64,000 bases of DNA from the NCBI RefSeq assembly GCF_025717535.1, contig NZ_JAJIRO010000003.1, positions 496,001-560,000 on the forward strand, in the 5' to 3' direction. Shown one piece after another: positions 52,886-63,510 of the stretch. This DNA comes from Paucibacter sp. Y2R2-4. GTDB lineage: Bacteria > Pseudomonadota > Gammaproteobacteria > Burkholderiales > Burkholderiaceae_C. Every line of letters starts with the position of its first letter. Within the stretch, counting starts at the first letter, position 1. The notes beneath the pieces are model-generated. The model did no database searches. It saw only the letters and a list, made by a program, of their open reading frames with translations, and had not been told where the DNA came from. The position numbers were made by a program, and so were the translations under genes.

Positions 52886-55021
52886 ATGAATCTATCGCCC
52901 CGCCATCCTCGCTACCCCCGCCGCCTGCTTCATTTGAGCCTTGCTCTGTGTTTGTGCCTCTCCGCACTCGGCACGCAGGCCCGCTGGGTTCAGCCGGTCT
53001 TGCCCGCGGCCAATCTGGTGGCGGATGGCATTCCCGCTTTTGAGCGCCTGCGCACCGCCGAGCGCAAGGAGCCGAGCGCGGTGCGCTTTCTGGACTGGCA
53101 TCCGCTGCGCGCCGAGATGCTGGTGCTGGCGATGGCCGGCGGCAGCCAGCAACTGCACAGCCTGAACGAGCCCGGCGCCAAGCCTAGGCTTTTGACGCGG
53201 GGGCGCGACAAGGTGGAGTCCGCCCGTTGGGAGCCAGGCAGGGGTGAGTTCTTGGTCTTCAGCCGCGACCAGGGCGGCGATGAGGCCTATCGACTGTTTC
53301 GCCTGCAGATGCAGGATAGCCAAGGCCAAGCAGCAAGCTCGGTTGAAGAGCCCTTGGCGCTGACGCCGGTCGGCGTTCGCGTCAGCGAATACGCATTCCT
53401 GCCCGCAGGCCGTGGCTTGGTCTATGTGATGGACAGTCTCGATCGCCAGGCCGATCCGGCCTTGCAAGGCGGCGCGCGCAAGTCCGTCAGCCAGCTGCGC
53501 TGGGTGGACCCGCTCAAGCCGGAAGAGGGCCGAACCCTGGGCCTGGTCGAAGGCGGGCGTTACACCGACTTGCGTGTCTCTCCCAGTGGCCAGGTGGTGG
53601 TGAACCGCACCCTCGCTGGCCGCACTCAGACGATGCGCATCGATGCAGAAAGCGGCCGAGCCCAGCCGCTGGGCGCCTCGGTGCTGGCCAGCGAGGCGGA
53701 CTTCTCGGCTTTCGCTGAGGCCGATGAAGAAATGCTCTGGAGCCGCCGTGTCCACAACGGTGAGTTCCGACAGCTCAGTTCCTTGAACCTCCAAAATGGC
53801 CGGCGTTCCGGCTTGCTGGGCGAGTTCAAGGCCGATCTCGAAGTGCTGGCTGCACCGCCCGTCGGCAGCGATCGCCCGCTGGCCTTGGTGCACAACGAAG
53901 ACGGCGTGTCGGTGCTGCGCCTGTACACGCCGGGCAGCAGCGCGGCGCCGCAGCGCATTGCAGCTCATTTGCCGGCCGGGCTGATTCAAAATCCGCGCTG
54001 GCATGCGCGGCTGCCGCTCTTGGCCTTTGATCAGATGTCGGCTCAGCACCCTGGGCGCATCCAGGTCTATGACCAAAGCCGCGATGAATTGCGCGCTTGG
54101 ACTGGTAGCGATGAAGGCCAGGACAAGGGCGATGCCAGGAGTGAGTCCAAGAGCGAATACGCCAGCCTGCGTTGGACCAGTTTTGACGGCCTGAGCATCT
54201 CGGGCCTGCACATCGCGCCGCCGGCCCGCTTCAAAGGCCCGCGGCCGGTCTACATCAGCATCCACGGCGGGCCGGCTTCGCAGTCTCGCCCGGGCTATCT
54301 GACTGCCACGCTGCGCCATCTGGTCGAGCAAATGGGCATGCATGTGATCTTGCCGAATGTGCGTGGCTCGGACGGTTTCGGCAAAAAGTTCCTCAACTTG
54401 GATAACGGCCGGCGCCGCGAAGATTCGGTCAAGGACATCAGCGCCTTGCTGGACTTGATCGCCACCCGCGCCGATATGGACGCCGCCAAGGTGGTGGTGG
54501 CCGGCGGCAGCTATGGCGGCTATATGTCGCTGGCGGTGGCGACGCATGAGTCCAAGCGCATTGCCGGCAGCATTTGCCGGGTGGGCATTGCCAACTTTGT
54601 GTCTTTCTTGGAGAACACCGAAAGCTACCGCCGCGACAACCGTCGCGCCGAGTACGGCGACGAGCGTGATCCCAAGATGCGCGAGTTCCTGCAGCAGATC
54701 TCCCCGCTGAACCGGGCCGCCGAGGTGAAGAAGCCACTCTTTGTGGTGCATGGCCGCAATGACCCGCGCGTGCCCTATGCCGAGGCACAGCAGATGGTGC
54801 AGGCGGTGCGTGCGCAGGGCACGCCGGTGTGGTTCTTGACCGCCGAAGATGAGGGCCACAGCTTCACCAAGGCGGACAACCGCGACTACCTATTCCAGGC
54901 GACCTTGGAGTTTGTGCGCCAGGTCATCAAGGCCCCGGCCGCAACGCCGGCCCTGGTCTCGGACCCTGAGGCGCTGAGTTCAAAAGACAAGGCCGCTTCG
55001 GCTGCTGCTAGTGCTGATTGA
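52886..55021 (+). CDS. Exported S9-family (prolyl oligopeptidase-like) peptidase
   Basis: This 711-residue protein has a signal peptide (LHLSLALCLCLSALGTQA), a seven-bladed-propeller-like N-terminal domain (about 60-430) and a C-terminal alpha/beta hydrolase. The catalytic triad is visible: Ser542 in VVAGGSYGGYMSLAV, Asp near 625 in VVHGRNDPRVPY, and His near 657 in TAEDEGHSF. S9 enzymes cleave peptides, here in the periplasm. Its position after the TonB-dependent receptor suggests peptide uptake and breakdown as one system. The C-terminal tail is Ala/Ser/Lys-rich and probably disordered. Confidence 0.93.
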   Translation: MNLSPRHPRYPRRLLHLSLALCLCLSALGTQARWVQPVLPAANLVADGIPAFERLRTAERKEPSAVRFLDWHPLRAEMLVLAMAGGSQQLHSLNEPGAKPRLLTRGRDKVESARWEPGRGEFLVFSRDQGGDEAYRLFRLQMQDSQGQAASSVEEPLALTPVGVRVSEYAFLPAGRGLVYVMDSLDRQADPALQGGARKSVSQLRWVDPLKPEEGRTLGLVEGGRYTDLRVSPSGQVVVNRTLAGRTQTMRIDAESGRAQPLGASVLASEADFSAFAEADEEMLWSRRVHNGEFRQLSSLNLQNGRRSGLLGEFKADLEVLAAPPVGSDRPLALVHNEDGVSVLRLYTPGSSAAPQRIAAHLPAGLIQNPRWHARLPLLAFDQMSAQHPGRIQVYDQSRDELRAWTGSDEGQDKGDARSESKSEYASLRWTSFDGLSISGLHIAPPARFKGPRPVYISIHGGPASQSRPGYLTATLRHLVEQMGMHVILPNVRGSDGFGKKFLNLDNGRRREDSVKDISALLDLIATRADMDAAKVVVAGGSYGGYMSLAVATHESKRIAGSICRVGIANFVSFLENTESYRRDNRRAEYGDERDPKMREFLQQISPLNRAAEVKKPLFVVHGRNDPRVPYAEAQQMVQAVRAQGTPVWFLTAEDEGHSFTKADNRDYLFQATLEFVRQVIKAPAATPALVSDPEALSSKDKAASAAASAD

Positions 55022-55060
55022 CGCGGTGCAGCAAAGCAGGCGCAAAATAGCGCTTTTGGC

Positions 55061-56974
55061 TTGACGCTGCCTCGGCTGCAGCAACATCACGTGAGTTCAC
55101 CCAAATCGGCGCATTCGCCATCGGCCATGGCCGGTCTGACCCTCGGTGCTCTGGGGGTCGTCTATGGCGACATCGGTACCAGCCCGCTGTATGCGCTCAA
55201 GGAAGTCTTCCATGGCGGCCATGTGGCGCCGACGGCGGACAACATCCTGGGCGTCTTGTCGCTCTTGTTCTGGACCATGACCATCATTGTCTCGATCAAG
55301 TATGTATTACTGATCTTGCGGGCCGACAACAACGGCGAGGGTGGTTTGATCGCCATGCTGGCGCTGGCCACCAATGCGGTCAATGACAAGCCAACGCTGC
55401 GCCGGGTGCTCTTGCTGGTGGGCCTGTTTGGAACCGCCATCTTTTACGGCGACGCGGTCATCACCCCGGCCATGACGGTGCTGGGAGCGGTAGAGGGCAT
55501 TGATGTCTATGCGCCGCAATTGCATGACCTGATCCTGCCGCTGACCTTGGTGGTCTTGGCGGGCCTGTTCGCCGTGCAGCGCTTCGGCACCGGCGGTATT
55601 GGCAAGGCCTTTGGCCCGGTGATGCTGGCCTGGTTTGGCAGCCTGACGCTCTTGGGCTTGCCGCATATTTTTGAGAACCCGCATGTGCTGGTGGCCGTCA
55701 ATCCAGCCTATGCCTGGGACTTTTGCATGTCGCACAAGCTGGTCGCCTTCATCGCCCTGGGTGCGGTGGTGCTGGTCGTGACCGGGGGTGAAGCGCTGTA
55801 CGCCGACCTGGGCCACTTCGGCAAAAAGCCGATTCGCATCGCTTGGTACGGCGTCGTCATGCCCGCTTTGGTGGTCAATTACTTCGGTCAAGGCGCGATG
55901 CTCTTGAACGAGCCCTCGGCCATCAAGAACCCCTTCTTCCTCTTGGCGCCGGACTGGGCCGAGATCCCGCTTTTCGTCTTGGCCACCATGGCGGCCGTCG
56001 TCGCGTCGCAGGCGCTCATCACTGCAGCGTTTTCGGTCACCAAGCAGGCGGTGCAGCTGGGCATCTTGCCGCGCATGCGCATCTTGCACACCTCGGTGCG
56101 TGATATCGGCCAGATTTATGTGCCCTTCGTCAACTGGGGCTTGTTTGTCTTCATCGTGCTGGCGGTGGTCTTGTTTGGCTCCAGCAGCAAGCTGGCCGGC
56201 GCCTATGGCATCGCGGTGACCATCGACATGACCATCACCACGGTGATGACCTTCTTCGTCATCCGCTATGGCTGGAAGTACCCGCTGGCGCTGTGCATCT
56301 TGGCCACCGGTTTCTTCTTTGTCATCGATGTGGTGTTCTTGAGTTCCAATTTGCTCAAGCTGGTGGCCGGCGGCTGGTTCCCGCTGATGATTGGCATCGG
56401 CATGTTCACCCTGATGCTGACTTGGAAGCAGGGTCGCCGCCAACTCAGCGACAAGCTGCGTGAGGACGCGATCGAGTTGCCGAGCTTCCTGGACGCGGTC
56501 TTCGTCAATCCGCCGCTGCGGGTGGAAGGCACGGCCGTGTTCTTGTCCGCCGAGGCCGGCGTGACGCCGAATGCGCTCCTGCACAACCTCAAACACAACA
56601 AGGTGCTGCATGCGCAGAACTTGTTCGTGACGGTCAAGCACCATGAGGTGCCGTGGATTGGTTTCGACAAGCGTCTGGAGGTCCAGTCCCTGGGCAATGC
56701 TTGCTGGGCCGTGGCCCTGCACTTCGGCTTCAAGAATGAGCCGGATGTGCCCGACGCCTTGAAGTTGCTGCAGTCTCACGGCGTGCAATTGGAAGAGATG
56801 GAAACCAGCTATTTCCTCTCGCGCGATATCGTGATCCCGACCGTCGGCAGCGGCATGGCGCTCTGGCGCGAGAAGCTCTTCGCCAGCATGCACCGCAATG
56901 CCGCCGCGGCCGCAGACTTCTTGCATCTGCCCACCAACCGCATCGTCGAGTTGGGCTCCAAGGTAGAGATCTGA
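55061..56974 (+). CDS. kup: Kup potassium uptake transporter
   Basis: This protein of up to 637 residues is a KUP/HAK transporter: [20 protein letters not shown] at the N-terminus, [40 protein letters not shown], and a cytoplasmic C-terminal domain with [15 protein letters not shown]. It brings K+ into the cell with protons. The first start is a TTG at 55061; a GTG at 55091 or the ATG at 55127, which directly precedes the conserved start, are alternatives. It follows the S9 peptidase gene by 40 bases but is probably independent in function. Confidence 0.95.
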   Translation: MTLPRLQQHHVSSPKSAHSPSAMAGLTLGALGVVYGDIGTSPLYALKEVFHGGHVAPTADNILGVLSLLFWTMTIIVSIKYVLLILRADNNGEGGLIAMLALATNAVNDKPTLRRVLLLVGLFGTAIFYGDAVITPAMTVLGAVEGIDVYAPQLHDLILPLTLVVLAGLFAVQRFGTGGIGKAFGPVMLAWFGSLTLLGLPHIFENPHVLVAVNPAYAWDFCMSHKLVAFIALGAVVLVVTGGEALYADLGHFGKKPIRIAWYGVVMPALVVNYFGQGAMLLNEPSAIKNPFFLLAPDWAEIPLFVLATMAAVVASQALITAAFSVTKQAVQLGILPRMRILHTSVRDIGQIYVPFVNWGLFVFIVLAVVLFGSSSKLAGAYGIAVTIDMTITTVMTFFVIRYGWKYPLALCILATGFFFVIDVVFLSSNLLKLVAGGWFPLMIGIGMFTLMLTWKQGRRQLSDKLREDAIELPSFLDAVFVNPPLRVEGTAVFLSAEAGVTPNALLHNLKHNKVLHAQNLFVTVKHHEVPWIGFDKRLEVQSLGNACWAVALHFGFKNEPDVPDALKLLQSHGVQLEEMETSYFLSRDIVIPTVGSGMALWREKLFASMHRNAAAAADFLHLPTNRIVELGSKVEI

Positions 56975-56990
56975 GCCGAGCCGGCTGAAC

Positions 56991-57764
56991 TCAGTCCAGG
57001 GCGAGCATGGCGCTTTGCCCTTGCTCAGTCAGGTGCACCACCGAGCCCGGCGGGATCAAGTTCCAGCCGCTTTGCGAGTCTTCCAAAGGTTCTGAAGCGA
57101 CGACCAGGCCTGAGCCTTCCACTTGTCGGATGTAAAGCGTCGGCGCCCGCTTGTCGCTCGAAAAGCGAAAGGCGTGCACCTGCCGCCCGTCGGCCAAGGC
57201 GCCGGCAAAACGCAGTGGTTCTTGGATGTGCAGCACATGCATCATGGCCAGGGTCTCATTGAGGATCTGGCTGACGGCATCCGGAATGGTTTGCCCGGCC
57301 TCGATGCGGGCCACGATCAAGAGGAAGAGCAGCTCTGAGTCGGTGGCGCCGCGCCGCTCGGCATAGAGGTGGTCGGGCAGGCGCGCCTCCATGGCACGGC
57401 GGATCTGGCCATAACCGCCAATCTGGCCGTTGTGCATGAAGAGATAAGGGCCGTAGCGAAACGGGTGGCAGTTCTGCCGGGCAATGCCAGTGCCGGTGGC
57501 AGCGCGTACATGGGCAAAGAAGAGGTGGGAGCGCACATTGGCGCACAGGGCCAAGAGGTTCTCGTCCGACCAGGCGGGCATCACCTCGCGGTAAATGCCC
57601 GGTGACTTCAGCTCGCCATACCAGCCAATGCCGAAGCCATCGCCATTCGTGACCGCTTTGGCCTGGTCCGCGCGCAGCGACTGCCGCACCAAGGAGTGCT
57701 GTGGCTTGCAGACCAACTCATCCAGAAAAATCGAGGGACCCAGATAGGCAAGAAACCGGCACAT
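56991..57764 (-). CDS. Class II glutamine amidotransferase (YafJ/EgtC-like)
   Basis: This 257-residue protein begins MCRFLAYLG, with Cys2 the nucleophile of N-terminal (Ntn) glutamine amidotransferases. Other family marks are NGDGFGIGWYGEL, FFAHVRAATG, CHPFRYGPYLFMHNGQIGGY and RRGATDSELLFLL. Related proteins hydrolyse gamma-glutamyl amides (EgtC) or act on unknown substrates (YafJ). It converges with kup and diverges from benE. Confidence 0.93.
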   Translation of the reverse strand: MCRFLAYLGPSIFLDELVCKPQHSLVRQSLRADQAKAVTNGDGFGIGWYGELKSPGIYREVMPAWSDENLLALCANVRSHLFFAHVRAATGTGIARQNCHPFRYGPYLFMHNGQIGGYGQIRRAMEARLPDHLYAERRGATDSELLFLLIVARIEAGQTIPDAVSQILNETLAMMHVLHIQEPLRFAGALADGRQVHAFRFSSDKRAPTLYIRQVEGSGLVVASEPLEDSQSGWNLIPPGSVVHLTEQGQSAMLALD

Positions 57765-57875
57765 GCGTGTTCGCTCGCTTTCCTCAAAGTTTCATTGATT
57801 CACCAACACCGAAGCGGGCTGACGGGCAAAGCCCACGGCGCAGCGCCGCTTGCGCCAGCCCGCTATGCTGCGGGC

Positions 57876-59042
57876 ATGAAGCAGTGGCTCAATGATCTCT
57901 CAGTCTCGGCCTTTGTGGCGGGTTTTGTCGCGGTGCTGGTGGGCTTCACCAGTTCGGTGGCCATCATTTTTCAGGCCGCCCAAGCGCTGGGCGCGACGCC
58001 GGCACAGACCAGTTCTTGGATTTGGGCCCTGGGCCTGGGCATGGGCATCACCAGTTTCGGCCTGTCGGCCTGGACCCGCCAACCGATCTTGACCGCCTGG
58101 TCCACCCCCGGCGCGGCGCTGATTGCGGCTACAGCCGGACTGTCCATGCCCGAAGCCATCGGCGCCTTTTTGATCAGCTCCGCCTTGATTGTTTTGTTCG
58201 GTGTGACCGGGTGGTTTGAGCGCTTGATGGGGCGCATTCCGCTCTCGGTGGCGGCGGCCTTGTTGGCCGGCGTGTTGACGCGTTTCGGCCTGGACGCGGT
58301 CTTGTCGGTCAAGACCGCGCCCTTGTTGGTTTTGATGATGGCTGGGGCCTATCTCTTGGGCAAACGCCTGTGGCCGCGCTATGCCGTGCCCAGCGTCTTG
58401 TTGGTCGGCGTCTTGGTGGCGGCGGGCCAGGGCGGCTTGCATTTGGGCGCGGTGGACTGGGCCTGGGCTCAGCCGGTCTGGACCACGCCCACGCTGAGCC
58501 TGGCGGCCGTGGTCGGCGTGGCCCTGCCTTTGTTCTTGGTCACCATGGCCTCGCAGAATTTGCCGGGTGTAGCGGCGCAAAGGGCGGCGGGCTATGAAAT
58601 CCCGGTGTCCAAAAGCATTGCGGCGACCGGTGTGGTGGGCTTGGCCTTGGCGCCCTTCGGCGGCTATGCCTTCAATCTGGCCGCCATCACCGCCGCCATT
58701 TGCAATGGCCGAGAGGCCCATGAAGACCCGCGCCGGCGCTATATCGCGGCCATGATGGCGGGTCTGGTTTATTTGGCCGTGGGCTTGGCCGGCGGCGCGG
58801 TGGTGGGGCTGTTGGCGGCCTTTCCGCGCGAGCTGGTGGCGGCGGTGGCCGGGCTGGCGCTGATTGGCACGATTGCCGGCGGCCTGGCCACGGCCTTGAA
58901 AGAAGAACAACATCGTGACGCGGCTTGTCTGACCTTTTTGGTCACGCTCTCCGGCGTCAGCATCGCCGGCATTGGCTCGGCGTTTTGGGGCGTGGTGGCC
59001 GGCAGCTTGGCGCTGCTGGCGCAACAAGTTCGCCGTAGGTGA
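57876..59042 (+). CDS. benE: BenE-type benzoate/H+ symporter
   Basis: This 388-residue membrane protein has about twelve helices. It matches BenE: SVSAFVAGFVAVLVGFTSSV at the start, SWIWALGLGMGITSF, FLVTMASQNLPGVAAQRAAG and LAPFGGYAFNLAAITAAICN. It probably imports benzoate or a similar aromatic acid by proton symport. ATG 57876 is chosen because the open frame to 57696 runs into the overlapping divergent gene. No benzoate catabolism genes are nearby. Confidence 0.9.
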   Translation: MKQWLNDLSVSAFVAGFVAVLVGFTSSVAIIFQAAQALGATPAQTSSWIWALGLGMGITSFGLSAWTRQPILTAWSTPGAALIAATAGLSMPEAIGAFLISSALIVLFGVTGWFERLMGRIPLSVAAALLAGVLTRFGLDAVLSVKTAPLLVLMMAGAYLLGKRLWPRYAVPSVLLVGVLVAAGQGGLHLGAVDWAWAQPVWTTPTLSLAAVVGVALPLFLVTMASQNLPGVAAQRAAGYEIPVSKSIAATGVVGLALAPFGGYAFNLAAITAAICNGREAHEDPRRRYIAAMMAGLVYLAVGLAGGAVVGLLAAFPRELVAAVAGLALIGTIAGGLATALKEEQHRDAACLTFLVTLSGVSIAGIGSAFWGVVAGSLALLAQQVRRR

Positions 59043-59081
59043 AGCCCTCCAGATTCAATGTTTTTAGAGAAAGACCGAACC

Positions 59082-60044
59082 ATGAAATTGCTCTTTGTTG
59101 CCGACCCGCTGGAGACCTTCAAGACCTACAAGGACTCCACCTTCGCCATGATGCGCGAGGCCGCCAAGCGCGGCCATCAGCTCTGGGCCTGTGAGCCGCA
59201 AGACCTGATCTGGCGCTCCGGCGGTCGCGTGGAGGCGCGCCAGTCGCGCGCCATCACCTTGACGGGCGACGCCCTCAACTGGTTTGCCGAAGGCGAGCGG
59301 GTCGATCTCGTGGTGGCCGAAGTCGATGCGGTGCTGATGCGCAAAGACCCGCCTTTTGACAGCGAGTTTTTCTACGCCACCCATTTGCTGGAACAAGCCG
59401 AGCGCGAGGGCGCGCGCGTCTTCAACAAGCCGCAAGCGCTGCGCGACCACCCGGAGAAGCTGGCTCTGATGCAGTTCCCGCAGTTCTGCCCTCCCACCTT
59501 GGTGACGCGCAGCGAGTCGGCCATCCGCGCCTTCCATGCCGAGCATGGCGACATCATCCTCAAGCCGCTGGACGGCATGGGCGGCGCCGGTATTTTCCGC
59601 GTCGGCGCCGACGGCATGAACCTGGGTGCCATCATCGAAACGCTGAACAAGGGCGGTGCCGAGACCGTCATGGTGCAGCGTTACTTGCCCGCCATCAAGG
59701 ACGGTGACAAACGCGTGCTGGTGATCGGCGGCAAGCCCGTGCCTTTCTGCCTGGCGCGCATTCCGCAAGGCGGCGAGGTGCGTGGCAATTTGGCAGCCGG
59801 CGGCAAGGGCGTGGCACGCGCCATCAGCGAGCGAGATCGTGAGATTGCCGAAAGCGTCGGCCCCATCCTGGCTGCGCGCGGCTTGCTGCTGGTGGGACTG
59901 GATGTGATTGGGGAGAACCTTACCGAGGTCAATGTCACCAGCCCGACCTGCTTCCAAGAAATCACCGACCAAACCGGCTTTGATGTAGCCAAAATGTTCA
60001 TTGACGCGCTGGAAGCAGCGCTCCTCTCGGAGAAACAAGCATGA
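59082..60044 (+). CDS. gshB: Glutathione synthetase
   Basis: This 320-residue ATP-grasp enzyme joins gamma-glutamylcysteine and glycine, the second step of glutathione synthesis. Recognised parts are [39 protein letters not shown], the ATP-grasp lysine in [18 protein letters not shown] and [23 protein letters not shown] 59082 is preferred to 59058. Its stop overlaps the next ATG by four bases (ATGA), so glutathione synthesis is translationally coupled to the glutathione-dependent formaldehyde dehydrogenase. Confidence 0.96.
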   Translation: MKLLFVADPLETFKTYKDSTFAMMREAAKRGHQLWACEPQDLIWRSGGRVEARQSRAITLTGDALNWFAEGERVDLVVAEVDAVLMRKDPPFDSEFFYATHLLEQAEREGARVFNKPQALRDHPEKLALMQFPQFCPPTLVTRSESAIRAFHAEHGDIILKPLDGMGGAGIFRVGADGMNLGAIIETLNKGGAETVMVQRYLPAIKDGDKRVLVIGGKPVPFCLARIPQGGEVRGNLAAGGKGVARAISERDREIAESVGPILAARGLLLVGLDVIGENLTEVNVTSPTCFQEITDQTGFDVAKMFIDALEAALLSEKQA

Positions 60045-61150
60045 TCAAGACCCGTGCTGCTGTGGCCTGGAAGGCCGGCGCCCCATTGACGATCGAAGAG
60101 GTGCAACTCGACGGCCCGCGTGCTGGCGAGGTCTTGGTGGAAGTGAAGGCCACCGGCATTTGCCACACCGATTACTACACGCTCTCGGGTGCCGACCCGG
60201 AAGGCATCTTCCCCGCCATCTTGGGCCACGAAGGCGCAGGCATCGTGCTGGAAGTGGGTGAGGGCGTCACCTGGCTCAAGCCCGGCGACCATGTGATTCC
60301 GCTCTACACGCCCGAGTGCCGGCAGTGCAAGTTCTGCCTCTCGCGCAAAACCAATCTCTGCCAGGCGATTCGTTCGACCCAAGGCAAGGGCTTGATGCCG
60401 GATGCCACCTCGCGTTTCTCCATCGACGGCAAGCCCATTTTTCACTACATGGGCACCTCAACCTTCTCGAATCACATCGTGGTGCCCGGCATCGCCTTGG
60501 CCAAGATTCGTGAAGACGCGCCCTTTGACAAGGTCTGCTACATCGGCTGCGGCGTCACCACCGGCGTGGGCGCCGTGCTGTTCACGGCCAAGGTGGAGGC
60601 GGGAGCCAATGTGGTGGTGTTCGGCCTCGGCGGCATCGGCTTGAACGTGATTCAAGGCGCCAAGATGGTGGGCGCCGACAAGATCATTGGCGTTGACCTG
60701 AACCCGGCGCGTGAAGCGATGGCGCGCCAGTTCGGCATGACGCATTTCATCAACCCCAAGGATGTGGCCAATGTGGTCGACCACATCGTGCAACTGACCG
60801 ATGGTGGCGCCGACTACAGCTTTGAGTGCATCGGCAACACCCAGGTGATGCGCGATGCGCTGGAATGCACCCACAAGGGCTGGGGCCGCAGCATCATCAT
60901 CGGCGTGGCGCCGGCAGGGGCCGAGATCAGCACCCGGCCTTTCCAGTTGGTCACCGGCCGCAAGTGGGAGGGCTCGGCCTTTGGCGGCGCGCGCGGCCGC
61001 ACCGATGTGCCCAAGATCGTCGATTGGTATATGGACGGCAAGCTCAATATCGACGACCTGATCACCCACAAGCTGCCGCTGGAGCGCATCAACGAGGGCT
61101 TTGATTTGATGAAGCGCGGCGAGTCGATCCGCGCGGTGGTGGAGTTCTGA
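60041..61150 (+). CDS. frmA: S-(hydroxymethyl)glutathione dehydrogenase (class III ADH)
   Basis: This 369-residue zinc enzyme oxidises S-hydroxymethylglutathione, formed from formaldehyde and glutathione, to S-formylglutathione with NAD+. The catalytic zinc ligands are in [12 protein letters not shown] and GHEGAGIV, the structural zinc site in [16 protein letters not shown], and the Rossmann motif is [19 protein letters not shown]. It can also reduce S-nitrosoglutathione. It is encoded with gshB upstream and fghA two bases downstream. Confidence 0.97.
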   Translation: MIKTRAAVAWKAGAPLTIEEVQLDGPRAGEVLVEVKATGICHTDYYTLSGADPEGIFPAILGHEGAGIVLEVGEGVTWLKPGDHVIPLYTPECRQCKFCLSRKTNLCQAIRSTQGKGLMPDATSRFSIDGKPIFHYMGTSTFSNHIVVPGIALAKIREDAPFDKVCYIGCGVTTGVGAVLFTAKVEAGANVVVFGLGGIGLNVIQGAKMVGADKIIGVDLNPAREAMARQFGMTHFINPKDVANVVDHIVQLTDGGADYSFECIGNTQVMRDALECTHKGWGRSIIIGVAPAGAEISTRPFQLVTGRKWEGSAFGGARGRTDVPKIVDWYMDGKLNIDDLITHKLPLERINEGFDLMKRGESIRAVVEF

Positions 61151-61152
61151 GC

Positions 61153-62031
61153 GTGAGCGCCGACTTGCTCGGCTTGGAACTGCTGAGCGACCACGGCTGC
61201 TTCGGCGGTCGCCAGCAGTTCTACCGCCACGCCTCGCGCGAGATCGGTTTACCGATGCGCTTTGCGCTGTTTGTGCCGCCGCGCCCTCGTGGCTTGTTGG
61301 TCTTTTTGGCCGGGCTGACTTGCACCGAGGAGACCTTCACCATGAAGGCGGGCGCTCAGGCCGCGGCCTCGCGTTTGGGTCTGGCCTTGCTGATGCCCGA
61401 CACCAGCCCGCGTGGCACCGAGGTGGCCGGTCAGGCCGAGAGTTGGGACTTCGGCCTCGGCGCCGGTTTTTACCTGGATGCGGTGGAGGCGCCCTGGGCC
61501 CAGCACTGGCGCATGGAGAGTTATTTGATCGCTGAGCTCTTGCCCGGTGTGCAGCAGCACCTGGCGCAGGCGCATGGCTTGGAGCCACAGCGCCCCGGCA
61601 TCTTCGGGCACTCCATGGGGGGCCATGGCGCGTTGACGTTGGCGCTGCGCCATCCGTCCTTGTTCCGCTCGGTTTCAGCGTTTGCGCCCATCTGCGCGCC
61701 GATGCAATGCCCTTGGGGCCAGAAAGCCTTTGGCGGCTATCTGGGCCAGAGCGACGCCAGCCATGCGATCTGGGCCGGTCATGACGCCACGGCCTTGATG
61801 CTGGCGCGTGGATCAGCGGCCTACGCAGGGGGCATCTTGATCGACCAAGGCTTGGCCGATCCGTTCCTGGCCACCCAACTCAAGCCCGAAGCTTTTGAAG
61901 TGGCTTGCCAAGTGGCGGGGCAAGACCTGACCCTGCGTCGCCATGCTGGCTATGACCATGGCTATTACTTCATCGCCAGCTTTGTCGAGGACCACCTGCG
62001 GCATCACGCCGGGCAATTGTTGGCGGTTTGA
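61153..62031 (+). CDS. fghA: S-formylglutathione hydrolase
   Basis: This 292-residue esterase-D-type hydrolase completes the pathway: S-formylglutathione to formate and glutathione. It starts at a GTG, two bases after frmA. The nucleophile is in FGHSMGGHGALTLAL; the oxyanion region LVFLAGLTCTEETFTMKAG and the C-terminal His in RHAGYDHGYYFIASFV match the family. The gshB-frmA-fghA order lets one transcript provide glutathione and its use. Confidence 0.96.
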   Translation: MSADLLGLELLSDHGCFGGRQQFYRHASREIGLPMRFALFVPPRPRGLLVFLAGLTCTEETFTMKAGAQAAASRLGLALLMPDTSPRGTEVAGQAESWDFGLGAGFYLDAVEAPWAQHWRMESYLIAELLPGVQQHLAQAHGLEPQRPGIFGHSMGGHGALTLALRHPSLFRSVSAFAPICAPMQCPWGQKAFGGYLGQSDASHAIWAGHDATALMLARGSAAYAGGILIDQGLADPFLATQLKPEAFEVACQVAGQDLTLRRHAGYDHGYYFIASFVEDHLRHHAGQLLAV

Positions 62032-62048
62032 ACGTGAGTGGGCTCTGC

Positions 62049-63422
62049 TTAAGCTCGGCATAACAGGCGCAAGCGCAAAGGCTTGGCCGGGCGCAAGGTG
62101 ATGTTCAAGACCGGCTGCGGCGCGGCCTCACCGGGCACGGCTTGAATCTCATAGCGCTGCAGCAAGAGCGCCGCAATCAGCGTGATCTCGGTTTGCGCAA
62201 AGTGGCTGCCCAGGCAAACGCGCGGGCCGGCGCCGAAGGGCATGTAGGCGCCGCGAGGAATTTCCGGTGCGCCTGGCGCAAATCGCTCAGGCTTGAAGGC
62301 CTCAGGCTCGGGGAACCAGCGCGCGTCGCGCTGGGTGACGCCGGGCGTGAGCCGAATCAAGGCCCCAGCAGGGATGGTCAGCCCGGCAATCTCGATCGCT
62401 TCGGTGGTCTGGCGGCTCATCAGGGCGGGTGCCGCCGGGTAGAGCCTGAGCGTTTCCTTGATGGTCTGGCTCAGGTATTCCAGTTGCGGCAGGTCTTCGA
62501 AGCGCGGCGTGCGGCCCTGCAGCACCCGGTCCACCTCCGCGCTGGCGAGGCGCGCGGTTTCGGGCTTGGCTGCCATGCACCAGCCCCACCAGGTCAACGC
62601 CGCTGCGCTGGTCTCATGGCCGGCCAAAAAAGTGGTCATGCATTCGTCGCGCAACTCGGTGTCGCTGAGCGGCTGGCCGTCCTCGTGGCGCAGCTGCATC
62701 AACATGGCCAGCAGGTCGTCGGGAGTCTCGCCTTGCAGCGCCTTGCGTGCTGCGATGTGTTGCCGAATCAGAGCATCCAGGGCCCGCATAGAGCGTCGCT
62801 TGCCTGTCTTCCAGGGCGCCCACAGCGGCGCACTCTTGGGCCAGTACATCTCCTTCATGCCTTCGATGCTCAGCACGCGCACAGCCTCTTCAGCCAGGCG
62901 GGCTTCGGCGTTGGCGGCGCTGCTGAACAGGGTGCGCATGATGACGTCCATGGTCACGCGGGTCATGGCTTGCTCGAAGTCCAGGTCCAGCTGCGCTTGG
63001 TCGGGCCAGCTCGCCAGTGCGGCGCTGCCGGCCTCCACCATGGCGGCGGCAAAGCCGGCCACCCGCTTGGGGCTGAAGCCTGGTTGCAGCATGCGGCGCT
63101 TTTCGTTCCAGGCCTTGCCTTCGGCCACCAGCACGCTGTGGCCATGCACGGCGGCAAAGACCTCGGTGGCGCGCTCCCAGCGAATCATTCGATCGTGCCC
63201 GCTGAGCAGCAACTCGCGCAGTTGTTCTGGGTGAAAGAAGCTGTAGTCGCGGTACTTGCCAAAGCGCATATAGATGACATCGCCATAGCGCTGCTGCAGA
63301 CCTTGCAAATGGCCCAGGTAGTCGCGCCCCAGTTTGAATAACTCGGGGAAGCCGAAGAGATGGCAGGGTGGGCCGGGTGGCAGCTTGCTGCCGGTTCTGG
63401 AGTTCAAGATTTGGGTCGTCAT
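62049..63422 (-). CDS. Cytochrome P450
   Basis: This 457-residue soluble P450 has the haem-binding loop FGAGPRVCLGSHFAQTE (Cys near residue 403), the oxygen-binding I helix TTFLAGHETSAAALTWW, the K-helix ExxR in KETLRLYPAAPAL and the PERF-like RFAPGAPEIPRGAYMPF. It resembles CYP102/CYP110-like fatty-acid or alkane hydroxylases, but the substrate cannot be read. No ferredoxin or reductase gene is adjacent. It converges with fghA, 17 bases apart. Confidence 0.93.
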   Translation of the reverse strand: MTTQILNSRTGSKLPPGPPCHLFGFPELFKLGRDYLGHLQGLQQRYGDVIYMRFGKYRDYSFFHPEQLRELLLSGHDRMIRWERATEVFAAVHGHSVLVAEGKAWNEKRRMLQPGFSPKRVAGFAAAMVEAGSAALASWPDQAQLDLDFEQAMTRVTMDVIMRTLFSSAANAEARLAEEAVRVLSIEGMKEMYWPKSAPLWAPWKTGKRRSMRALDALIRQHIAARKALQGETPDDLLAMLMQLRHEDGQPLSDTELRDECMTTFLAGHETSAAALTWWGWCMAAKPETARLASAEVDRVLQGRTPRFEDLPQLEYLSQTIKETLRLYPAAPALMSRQTTEAIEIAGLTIPAGALIRLTPGVTQRDARWFPEPEAFKPERFAPGAPEIPRGAYMPFGAGPRVCLGSHFAQTEITLIAALLLQRYEIQAVPGEAAPQPVLNITLRPAKPLRLRLLCRA

Positions 63423-63510
63423 GGGCGCATCATCGGCAATGCGGCGCGCGGGGTCTTGAACGAAAGCGACATCCGAAAGGTCTGCTGTGAGCTGGCTCTA
63501 CACTGCCGGC

